Shown here: one piece after another, positions 42,065 to 49,530 of the stretch
How positions within the stretch are numbered: position 1 is the first letter of the stretch
How the letters are laid out: every line of letters starts with the position of its first letter
Assembly: GCA_902560245.1 (NCBI GenBank)
Contig: CACELK010000004.1
Span: 1 to 64,000, forward strand
Source of the DNA: an uncultured Pelagibacteraceae bacterium
Lineage (GTDB): Bacteria; Pseudomonadota; Alphaproteobacteria; Pelagibacterales; Pelagibacteraceae
Direction: 5' to 3'
Length of the DNA: 64,000 bases
Notes under the pieces: model-generated
The model's input: only the letters and a program-made list of their open reading frames with translations
Databases searched by the model: none
Told to the model about the DNA's origin: nothing
Made by a program: the position numbers and the translations under genes

Positions 42065-42665
42065 TATCAGTTAATCCCGCGCCAGCTGCTTTTTGCTTTA
42101 ATTCATCTGTTTCCTCTACAAAAGTTTGTTCAGATAATTTATAAAGATCTTGCCAATCTTGATCACTAAAAGAGTCTTTGTTTTCAATAAAAGATATTTT
42201 AATTATATTTGCATTTTCAATGACATTTTTATTAAAATAATTAGAGAAAATTGATTGATTAAAATTTAATAAAAACTCCTTATCATCAATTTTTAAAAAA
42301 ATTCTTTTTCCTATTATTTCGGAAGATCTACTTAAAAATGGTATGAAAAGAATAGGAAAACCGAAGTTTTCAAATTCTATTTCTTCTAAATTTTGTAAGG
42401 TATGAATTTGGTCTAAAAAATTTACACCAGAAATTATAGGGCAATAAGATACCTTTGATATATTTGATTTAGCTATAAGGCTTACATTTTGAAACTTTTT
42501 ATTAGCAAAAACTTTGTAATATTGATTAAGATTTTTTATTCCAGGCAAACCAAACATTTCTAAAGTTCGAATACATTTTCCCACTTCTTCTGCAATACCC
42601 CAAGAAAATCCAATTGCTTTAGTTGCTCTCTTAACTGTTGTATCTATTTCACTTAAACTTATCAT
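42057..42665 (-). CDS. DUF3726 family protein
   Basis: This 202-residue protein begins SLSEIDTTVKRATKAIGFSWGIAEEVGKCIRTLEMFGLPG, the conserved N-terminal block of DUF3726. It is predicted to be soluble; the C-terminus is acidic and Gln/Glu-rich (FVEETDELKQKAAGAG). The function is unknown. It is encoded immediately downstream (one-base overlap) of a 553-residue protein and upstream of the tiny zinc-ribbon gene, so the three probably work together. Confidence 0.8.
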   Translation of the reverse strand: MISLSEIDTTVKRATKAIGFSWGIAEEVGKCIRTLEMFGLPGIKNLNQYYKVFANKKFQNVSLIAKSNISKVSYCPIISGVNFLDQIHTLQNLEEIEFENFGFPILFIPFLSRSSEIIGKRIFLKIDDKEFLLNFNQSIFSNYFNKNVIENANIIKISFIENKDSFSDQDWQDLYKLSEQTFVEETDELKQKAAGAGLTDND

Positions 42666-44326
42666 TAATTAATAGAATTATAAATCCATCCACTATCATA
42701 AGATTGAAGTTCATTTGGTAAAGGCGCTCCCTGAAACATACAAATTCTTAACCACTTATCTGATCTTGGATCAAACTTAACTGCGCCAAAGAAGGACAGT
42801 TTTAATCTTAACATGTCTATAGGCATTAATTTTGAACCAATGGTATTATCTTGAATCTCTGAGTATGGAAAAAATTCAGAGATAAATACTCTTCTTATTG
42901 CATGTCTTAAATCGTTATTTTCAATTAAAAATTTTCCGACACTTAATGAATTTTTTATTTTTGAAATTCTTTGATAGAGCCTTGAAATGTCCCTTGCAAT
43001 TGCAAGTGGCTGTTCTAATTCTGCACCTTGCTCTTTATATCTATCTGCCAATCTTGGCTCTTCTTTATTTTTAGATATAAACCAAAAATTTTTATTGTTT
43101 TCCTCTTTTGAAAAATCAATTTTAAGAATTTCTGAATAATTTTTTTCTATTATACTACGTAAATTTTCAATATTTTTTTGTGTAGGAATTGTAAAATATT
43201 TATCTTCATCTGCACTCATTTGATAAATTAGAGGGTTAATAATATCATCATATGGCTCCATAAATGTTGAAACAGCATATTCAATACACTCATCTTTAAG
43301 ATTTTTTTCACACCATAGATATAAATCGTTAAAGGGATAATCTTTTTTAAAATTAAAATCTTTGTCCAAAAAATCAATCAATTTTTTTAAATCTTTATAT
43401 AGACCTACTATTTTTTTTTTTTGGAATTCACTTTCTGTATTCCAAAAGGATATATTTTTAAGTGATTTTTTTAAAATATCTTTAAAAATTTCTGCGTCCT
43501 GATTTTTTACATTTTTGATTTCCCTTATTTTTTTAAGAGACATTTCTCTAGACATAATCCAATTATTTAAGAGTGTTGGATGATTAACTATAAAAGGAGC
43601 CATTCCTAATCCAGTAGAATTTCCTATGCCGAGATTTCTGCAGATCTCCTTATCAAGTTCTACAGCTCTACCAGGATTTTTTTGCTTAGCAATATGATTA
43701 ACCTGATCAAAAGTAAATTGTCTAACTAAATAAACTAACATCATTTCTAACCTGAACGGACCACATATTTCATTTCTATTTTTTATTCTAAATCTATCTG
43801 CTAATCCAAATTTTCCTGAACCATAAACTGCTGTAGTTCTATATAAATACCCCACATCAAAAACTTTTTTTTTATCTGGTTGTTTGCCTTTAGATAAGCA
43901 TTCAACAATATAATTAAAAATTCTAATTGATTTATTTGCTCTAGATAGAGTTAATTCTTTATAAGAGAGTCTACCAACTTCTTGTTTTGGTACATTTTTT
44001 TGCAGTCTTTCTATATCTGTTTTTGTAGGAATTCCATCATGTAAAGTAAAAGCAGCGTCCCATTTAGTTGCTATTACTCTATCAGATCTTTCTAAATCAC
44101 TTAATTTATTCGCAAAACAAACTAAGGAATAAATTTTATTATTTTTTTTTAAGGAATAAACAGCTTTTCCATATCCATTCTCATCTAAATCAAATAAGTC
44201 TCTTTTAAAATCCCAATCACTAAACTCTTTTAAAAATGATCTCAAAAATGATAATTTTGATTGATGAAATGATCCAAGTTTTGACAACTTCATGACAATT
44301 TTTGGATCTCTAAGTTTAACTTCCAC
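42665..44326 (-). CDS. Uncharacterised 553-aa protein partnered with DUF3726
   Basis: I do not recognise a named family. The protein has no signal peptide or membrane helix and is Lys/Asp/Phe-rich. Distinct blocks include RVIATKWDAAFTLHDGIPT (near residue 83), VGYLYRTTAVYGSGKFGLADR (near 178) and ICGPFRLEMMLVYLVRQFTFDQVNHIA (near 206); the C-terminus has MPIDMLRLKLSFFGAVKFDPRSDKW. The gene is one base off its neighbours on both sides: the M19-like gene before it and DUF3726 after it. The block looks conserved and ordered, so a shared enzymatic task is likely; no function is claimed. Confidence 0.7.
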   Translation of the reverse strand: MEVKLRDPKIVMKLSKLGSFHQSKLSFLRSFLKEFSDWDFKRDLFDLDENGYGKAVYSLKKNNKIYSLVCFANKLSDLERSDRVIATKWDAAFTLHDGIPTKTDIERLQKNVPKQEVGRLSYKELTLSRANKSIRIFNYIVECLSKGKQPDKKKVFDVGYLYRTTAVYGSGKFGLADRFRIKNRNEICGPFRLEMMLVYLVRQFTFDQVNHIAKQKNPGRAVELDKEICRNLGIGNSTGLGMAPFIVNHPTLLNNWIMSREMSLKKIREIKNVKNQDAEIFKDILKKSLKNISFWNTESEFQKKKIVGLYKDLKKLIDFLDKDFNFKKDYPFNDLYLWCEKNLKDECIEYAVSTFMEPYDDIINPLIYQMSADEDKYFTIPTQKNIENLRSIIEKNYSEILKIDFSKEENNKNFWFISKNKEEPRLADRYKEQGAELEQPLAIARDISRLYQRISKIKNSLSVGKFLIENNDLRHAIRRVFISEFFPYSEIQDNTIGSKLMPIDMLRLKLSFFGAVKFDPRSDKWLRICMFQGAPLPNELQSYDSGWIYNSIN

Positions 44327-45294
44327 TAATTTATCCCTTTGTAAAAATTATACCAATTGTTACCCAATATATTGTTAACTTCCATTTCGTTAAACCCTAC
44401 TTTCCTTAGTCCATTTTCTAAATTTTTAAATCCTCTAGCATCTATAAACCAATCAGGTTGTTTAGGAAAACCTGGTTTTTTTTTTGATCCCTCTCCATAA
44501 TTTTTTTTCTTTGCCCAAGTACCATTCCGCATCCATTCAACAATACTGTCAGGTTGATTTAGACAGAGATCAGATCCAATTCCAACATTTTTAACTCCCA
44601 TAAGTTCACAAGTTTTTGCTGCCATCTCACAAAAACTATCTAAAGTACAATCACTACCGTTTTTTAAATGATGAGAATATAAAGATAGACCTAACATTCC
44701 TCCGCTTTCACTTAAAGTTTTTAAAAGTTGATCTGATTTATTTCTTAAAGCCTTATACCAAAAATTTGGATTTGCATGAGTAATAGCTATAGGTTTATCG
44801 CTTATCTCAATTGCGTCTAATGTACTTTTTTCGCCAGAGTGAGACATATCAATCACTATACCTAATCTATTCATTTCTCTAATAGCTTCCTTTCCAAAAT
44901 TTGTAACACCACTATCGTTTTTTTCATAACAACCGCTCGCTAAAAGAGACTGATTGTTATAAGTAAGTTGCATAAACCTGCATCCATTTTCATAAATTTT
45001 TTCTACAAGCCCTATATCATCCTCAATTGGCGAACAATTCTGAAAACCAAAAAAAATTGCAGTTTTTTTCTCTAATTTTGCCCTCTCTATATCTTCATGC
45101 GATTTCCCTAAAAAAATTAAATCTGAATTTTCTTTAAAATGCTTATCCCACTCCTTAACCCTTGCTAAAAATTCATCATAATCCTCATGATAAACTACAG
45201 TGACATGAACTGCATCGAGTCCTGCCTCACGGTTAATTTTAAATACTTCTCTTGACCATTTGCAATATTGTAGATTATCAATTTTATAATTCAT
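44326..45294 (-). CDS. Peptidase M19 (membrane/renal dipeptidase-like) protein, atypical N-terminus
   Basis: This 322-residue protein is an amidohydrolase-fold member of the M19 group: FGFQNCSPIEDDIGLVE (metal-bridging Glu region), DMSHSGEKSTLDAIE (His), AITHANPNFWYK (His) and GVKNVGIGSDLC (Asp). The usual N-terminal HxD zinc motif is missing: the first 40 residues read IDNLQYCKWSREVF and AVHVTVVYHEDY instead. It may therefore cleave or bind something other than dipeptides. It is first in the cassette with the 553-residue protein, DUF3726 and the zinc ribbon. Its start is 47 bases from divergent purE. Confidence 0.78.
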   Translation of the reverse strand: MNYKIDNLQYCKWSREVFKINREAGLDAVHVTVVYHEDYDEFLARVKEWDKHFKENSDLIFLGKSHEDIERAKLEKKTAIFFGFQNCSPIEDDIGLVEKIYENGCRFMQLTYNNQSLLASGCYEKNDSGVTNFGKEAIREMNRLGIVIDMSHSGEKSTLDAIEISDKPIAITHANPNFWYKALRNKSDQLLKTLSESGGMLGLSLYSHHLKNGSDCTLDSFCEMAAKTCELMGVKNVGIGSDLCLNQPDSIVEWMRNGTWAKKKNYGEGSKKKPGFPKQPDWFIDARGFKNLENGLRKVGFNEMEVNNILGNNWYNFYKGIN

Positions 45295-45341
45295 ATTTTT
45301 AGATATATTAGTGATAAATTTTTTGATATTAAAAGATAAAA

Positions 45342-45836
45342 ATGCCGTACAAGAACAAAAACGTTAAAGTTGCGATAGTTATGGGTAGTCAATCTGATTA
45401 TTCTACGATGAAACTAAGTGAAAAAGTGCTGAAAATGCTTAAAATTAAATACGAAACCAAAATAGTATCTGCGCATAGAACTCCTAAAAGAATGTATGAA
45501 TTTGCTAAATCGTCTGAAAAAAATGGGTTTTCAGTTATTATTGCTGGAGCAGGAGGATCTGCGCATCTTCCAGGTATGATAGCGTCTTTAACTAAAATTC
45601 CTGTAATAGGAGTTCCAATAGAAAGTAAAAAACTTAAAGGTATAGATAGCTTGCTATCAATAGCACAAATGCCAAAGGGAATTCCAGTTGGAACTGTTGC
45701 AATTGGAGAAGATGGGGCAATTAATGCAGGACTTCTCGCTGCATCGATATTGTCGCTCAGCGATAGAGTTTTGAAAAAAAAATTAAATCTCTGGAGAAAT
45801 AAACAAACAAATTCAATTAAAAAAAAACCTCGGTAA
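45342..45836 (+). CDS. purE: PurE, 5-(carboxyamino)imidazole ribonucleotide mutase
   Basis: This 164-residue class I PurE shows VAIVMGSQSDYSTMKLSEKV (substrate loop with Ser and Asp), SAHRTPKRMYEFAKS (catalytic His) and AGAGGSAHLPGMIASLT. It converts N5-CAIR to CAIR in purine synthesis. purK starts one base after its stop, as in the usual purEK pair. Confidence 0.96.
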   Translation: MPYKNKNVKVAIVMGSQSDYSTMKLSEKVLKMLKIKYETKIVSAHRTPKRMYEFAKSSEKNGFSVIIAGAGGSAHLPGMIASLTKIPVIGVPIESKKLKGIDSLLSIAQMPKGIPVGTVAIGEDGAINAGLLAASILSLSDRVLKKKLNLWRNKQTNSIKKKPR

Positions 45837-45837
45837 C

Positions 45838-46887
45838 ATGACAAATCCAACTGTTGGGATAATCGGTGGTGGACAACTAGGTAGTCTTCTAGCTGAAGCT
45901 GCAAAGAAGATAAATATTAAAACAATTATATTTTGTGATGATGCTAATTCTCCGGCAAAAAATTTTGCTGATGAATTTATATGTGGAAATTATAATAACG
46001 ATAGTAAAATAGATGAATTTGTTAATAAAGTAGATTTAGTTACCTTTGAATTTGAAAATATCCCTTTTGTAACTTTAGAAAAAATAAACAAACACAAAAA
46101 AGTTTTACCTAATCCAAAAATTAATAAAATAATACAAAATAGATTAAGTGAAAAAGATTTTTTAAATAAAATTAATATTAATACAACTCAATATGTACAT
46201 GTAAAAAATGATAAAGATTTAAAATCAAAAATTGACCTAATACCTGGAATATTAAAAACTTGTACAATGGGTTATGATGGAAAAGGTCAATATAAAATAG
46301 AAACGGCTGATGAATTAAATAATCTTAAACCAGATTTTAATAATGAATTTATTTTAGAAAAAATAATAAATTTAAAAAAGGAAATTTCAGTAATTATTAC
46401 AAGATTCGATAAATCAAAATATGAAATATATGAACCAATTGAAAATGTTCATGAAGATCAAATATTAAAATATTCAAAAATACCCGCTGATATAAATGGA
46501 AAAATTTTAGAAAAATCAAAGGATTGGGCAGTAAGAATTTCGGAAGAATTAAATTACATAGGAACGCTATGTGTTGAATATTTTGTGGATAAAAACGATA
46601 ATCTTTACGTCAATGAAATCGCCCCAAGGGTTCATAATTCAGGTCATTTAACAATTAACAGTCATAATATTAGTCAGTTTGAAAATCACATAAGAGCAAT
46701 TTGTGGCTTAGAACAAATTAAAATCAAAAAAAACTTTAATGCCAAAATGATCAATTTATTGGGTGACAATATTACAGCTTATCGAGGAAAAAAATTTAAA
46801 GATAATGAGTTCTTTTTTGATTATTTAAAAAAAGATATTAAAAAAAAAAGAAAAATGGGACACTTAACAATTACAGAAAAATGTTGA
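45838..46887 (+). CDS. purK: PurK, 5-(carboxyamino)imidazole ribonucleotide synthase
   Basis: This 349-residue ATP-grasp enzyme begins VGIIGGGQLGSLLAEAA and contains KTCTMGYDGKGQYKI (ATP loop) and VNEIAPRVHNSGHLTI (metal-binding Glu/Asn block). It carboxylates AIR with ATP and bicarbonate for PurE. It completes the purEK operon. Confidence 0.94.
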   Translation: MTNPTVGIIGGGQLGSLLAEAAKKINIKTIIFCDDANSPAKNFADEFICGNYNNDSKIDEFVNKVDLVTFEFENIPFVTLEKINKHKKVLPNPKINKIIQNRLSEKDFLNKININTTQYVHVKNDKDLKSKIDLIPGILKTCTMGYDGKGQYKIETADELNNLKPDFNNEFILEKIINLKKEISVIITRFDKSKYEIYEPIENVHEDQILKYSKIPADINGKILEKSKDWAVRISEELNYIGTLCVEYFVDKNDNLYVNEIAPRVHNSGHLTINSHNISQFENHIRAICGLEQIKIKKNFNAKMINLLGDNITAYRGKKFKDNEFFFDYLKKDIKKKRKMGHLTITEKC

Positions 46888-46916
46888 AAAACAAACTTCA
46901 ATTTTATAATTAATTT

Positions 46917-47972
46917 GTGTTAAGACATTTTATAATCATAATATTTTTAATAAATTTTATAGTAGATTTAAATGCCATGGAAAATAAACTTTATCATCAT
47001 CTGAAAGATGGCTCTTTTAGAAACCCTGAAGGCTCACCAGTAAGAGATACGAAATTTAAATGGAGTTATAAAGTTTTCAATAACGAGAAAAAGAAGCTCG
47101 ATATGAATGTCCCTAAAAATCATGTGATTGAAAAAAAAGAAGTAATTAAATCTCTAAAAGAAAATGAAAATAGCGATTATATATTATGGATTGGACATGC
47201 AACCTTTTTAATTAAACTGGGAAATACAACTATCATAACAGACCCTGTATTTGAGAAGAATATGGGGCCATTAATTTTTGGGCCTAAAAGATTTGTTGAC
47301 CCAGCAATAAATTTAAATGAGCTGCCTAATGTTGATTTGTTTCTTTTAACACACAATCATTATGATCATCTTAGCACTAGAACAATACAAAGATTTCCAT
47401 TTAAAAAGGCTAAAGTTGCTACTGCATTAAAGCTTGGAAAATATTTTACAAAAAATGGTTTTAATGACGTCTATGAAATGGATTGGTACGATGAACTAAA
47501 AATAAATGATATTAAAATAACCTTTGTTCCCGCTGTTCATTGGTCAAAAAGAAGTCTTTGGGATACAAATAAAACATTGTGGGGAAGTTTTTTAATTGAA
47601 TATAAAAATAAAAAATTTTTCTTTGCTTGTGATACAGGATACGGAAATATTTACAAAGAACTTGGAAATAAATATGGGCCGATCGACTTAACTTTTATAA
47701 ATATTGGTGCATATAATTTTTATCCCATGGCTCCAAAAAAAGATAAATCAATTTATCATACTAACCCAGAAGAGGCTCTCAAAATTGGAAAAGACTTGAA
47801 AAGTAAAAAAGTTTTAGGGATGCATTGGGGCACAGTTGTTTTATCTCTAGAACCAATAATGGAACCAGGAAAACGATTTAAAAATTCATCTAATCAGTAC
47901 GGTTATCATCCTGACGATGCAATTGTTTTTAAAATCGGACAATTAGAGAAAATTGAAAATGTATTAAAATGA
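46917..47972 (+). CDS. Metallo-beta-lactamase-fold hydrolase (NAPE-PLD/UlaG-like), exported
   Basis: This 351-residue protein has a likely GTG start at 46917 followed by a signal-like segment (LRHFIIIIFLINFIVDLNA), suggesting export. The zinc motif is FLLTHNHYDHLS (HxHxDH), with later ligands in PAVHWSKR, FACDTGYGNI and GMHWGTVVL. The overall pattern is that of NAPE-PLD and lactonase-like MBL enzymes, which cleave phosphodiesters or lactones. It overlaps the GNAT gene by four bases. The substrate is unknown. Confidence 0.83.
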   Translation: MLRHFIIIIFLINFIVDLNAMENKLYHHLKDGSFRNPEGSPVRDTKFKWSYKVFNNEKKKLDMNVPKNHVIEKKEVIKSLKENENSDYILWIGHATFLIKLGNTTIITDPVFEKNMGPLIFGPKRFVDPAINLNELPNVDLFLLTHNHYDHLSTRTIQRFPFKKAKVATALKLGKYFTKNGFNDVYEMDWYDELKINDIKITFVPAVHWSKRSLWDTNKTLWGSFLIEYKNKKFFFACDTGYGNIYKELGNKYGPIDLTFINIGAYNFYPMAPKKDKSIYHTNPEEALKIGKDLKSKKVLGMHWGTVVLSLEPIMEPGKRFKNSSNQYGYHPDDAIVFKIGQLEKIENVLK

Positions 47973-48427
47973 AATCAATTGAGGGAAATTTTGATGATCA
48001 TAACGTCGATAAACTGTTAAGAGAACATTTTGTTGAACTCAGGTCTGTTTCTCCCGCAGGTAGTACCCATGTTTTGGATATTGAAGGTCTTAAAGAATCT
48101 TCGATAAAATTTTGGAGTATGTGGGATAATGATGAATTAATTGGATGTGGTGCATTAAAATTTTTAAGTAAAGACCATGGAGAATTTAAATCTATTCGAG
48201 TAGCAAATAAATTTAGAAACAGAGGATATGGCATAAAGTTGATAAGACATCTTATAAACGAAGCAAAAATTTTAAAAATTAAAAAAATAAGCATAGAAAC
48301 AGGGGCTGGTAAATTTTTTAAACCAGCTAGAAAGTTGTTTGCTTTATGTGGATTTAAAGCATGCGAACCATTTGCTCATTACAAAAAAGATGTAAATTCT
48401 GTATATATGAATTTAGATATTAATTAA
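47969..48427 (+). CDS. GNAT family N-acetyltransferase
   Basis: This 152-residue protein has the acetyl-CoA pyrophosphate loop FRNRGYGIKLIRHLI (R/QxxGxG/A), the upstream motif IGCGALKFLS and the C-terminal block LFALCGFKACEPFAHYKKD. It transfers acetyl from CoA to a small molecule or protein. It is co-transcribed with the MBL gene (four-base overlap) and converges with a lipoprotein gene. Confidence 0.88.
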   Translation: MKSIEGNFDDHNVDKLLREHFVELRSVSPAGSTHVLDIEGLKESSIKFWSMWDNDELIGCGALKFLSKDHGEFKSIRVANKFRNRGYGIKLIRHLINEAKILKIKKISIETGAGKFFKPARKLFALCGFKACEPFAHYKKDVNSVYMNLDIN

Positions 48428-48816
48428 AATAAAATAAATTGGTCCTCTTGAGCAATTTTTTCAGATTCGGATTTATATTCTTTATCTTTATTACTAGTTA
48501 AAACTTGTTCTTTTAATTTTTTAACATTTTTATTTTGTTTAATAAAAACCTTCTCAGTAATTTCTTCTGTATTATCTTTGAAAATAAGTCCCATATCATT
48601 ATCAAATTCGATTTCGCGATCTAGAAAAGAACTTACATGTTCAATTGTTGTTTTTCCTGTAGAACTATAAATGATTTGATTTGATGCGTAAGATATGCTG
48701 GCTTGGTAAACATTTCCTGAGGTTCCAACGCTTATTGCTGGTCCTAATAATGCTGTAGTCTCTATGCAACCATTTAAGGTAAAGAAAGATATTACTGGTA
48801 ATATAATTTTTTTCAC
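48424..48816 (-). CDS. Small putative lipoprotein
   Basis: This 130-residue protein has an N-terminal signal (MKKIILPVISFFTLNGC) ending in an LNGC lipobox with Cys17, so it is predicted to be lipid-anchored. After a Ser/Gly-rich stretch the C-terminal half is charged (EKVFIKQNKNVKKLKEQVL), likely helical. I recognise no family. It overlaps the convergent GNAT gene by four bases. Confidence 0.7.
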   Translation of the reverse strand: MKKIILPVISFFTLNGCIETTALLGPAISVGTSGNVYQASISYASNQIIYSSTGKTTIEHVSSFLDREIEFDNDMGLIFKDNTEEITEKVFIKQNKNVKKLKEQVLTSNKDKEYKSESEKIAQEDQFILF

Positions 48817-48862
48817 TTTTATAGATTCGTTGATATTATTAGGTGGTATAATTTATTTTTTA

Positions 48863-48886
48863 AAAATCAATGAACTAATTGATTTT
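48863..48886 (-). terminator. Probable terminator of the soxBDAG operon
   Basis: AAAATCAAT (48863-48871) and ATTGATTTT (48878-48886) form a perfect nine-pair stem with a six-base loop. Read on the minus strand, it comes 57 bases after the soxG stop and is followed by a short T-run (ATTTTTAAAA). A second nested structure lies between it and soxG (see 48891-48932). Confidence 0.6.
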
Positions 48887-48890
48887 GCTA

Positions 48891-48932
48891 ACAGGTTATT
48901 GAAAGTTTTATAAACTTAAAAATTAAACCTGT
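48891..48932. repeat. Nested inverted repeat after soxG
   Basis: Outer arms ACAGGTT (48891-48897) and AACCTGT (48926-48932) enclose an inner perfect hairpin AAGTTT / AAACTT (48903-48908 and 48912-48917). It begins 11 bases after the soxG stop on the minus strand. It could stabilise the mRNA 3' end or take part in termination with the adjacent hairpin. Confidence 0.45.
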
Positions 48933-48942
48933 GCTTGAATTT

Positions 48943-49530
48943 CTAAATATTTTTATAACCAAACTCTAGGGAAGCGTCAGTAATTGAATGATGCATAGAC
49001 TCACCAAAGCTTCTTAGTGCAAATAATCTTATTTTTTCAGGTGAATCATTCATCATGTCTATTGTTAAAGTGATTCCATGAAAAATTGAGTTAACACAAT
49101 TATTTTTTTTCAAATCGTTAAAATTGTATGGACATCCTTTTTTTAAAACTTCTCTGCAATTTTTACCTTCAATTTCAATTATGGCCCGTGAGTGCGACAA
49201 ATCTGTTACAGCAAAATCGGTTTCTTTAAAAGTTTCTTTAATTTTTGGCAGTAAATTTTTATCTGTTGAGGTTACCAGCCAATTATTTGGCCCGACCCAT
49301 AAAATTCTTGTTTCATTAATTGATTTAACCATATTTGACTCTTCGCTCATTTCTATACCATTAATTTTGAAATTACTTATGGTGATTTTTGAATCTTTGA
49401 ATTTTACAATTTGAACAATTAAAAGATTTTTTACTTCATTAATTTTTAGGATATCTGATTCATTTTTACCCTCGTAATCGCCGTTTAATCCTTTTTCATG
49501 AACAATGTCTAGTGGAGACTGGCTTTTCAT
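48943..49530 (-). CDS. soxG: Sarcosine oxidase gamma subunit SoxG
   Basis: This 195-residue protein is weakly conserved but recognisable as SoxG by ETRILWVGPNNWLVTS, AVTDLSHSRAIIEIEG and LRSFGESMHHSITDASLEFG, a fold related to glycine-cleavage T-proteins. It is the smallest GCV_T-like subunit of heterotetrameric sarcosine oxidase. It overlaps soxA by four bases and ends the operon before two hairpins. Confidence 0.9.
   Translation of the reverse strand: MKSQSPLDIVHEKGLNGDYEGKNESDILKINEVKNLLIVQIVKFKDSKITISNFKINGIEMSEESNMVKSINETRILWVGPNNWLVTSTDKNLLPKIKETFKETDFAVTDLSHSRAIIEIEGKNCREVLKKGCPYNFNDLKKNNCVNSIFHGITLTIDMMNDSPEKIRLFALRSFGESMHHSITDASLEFGYKNI

Noticed and set aside
45398-45904. 168-residue reverse ORF across purE
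   Set aside because: It overlaps all of purE, which has clear catalytic motifs, and shows no recognisable domain.
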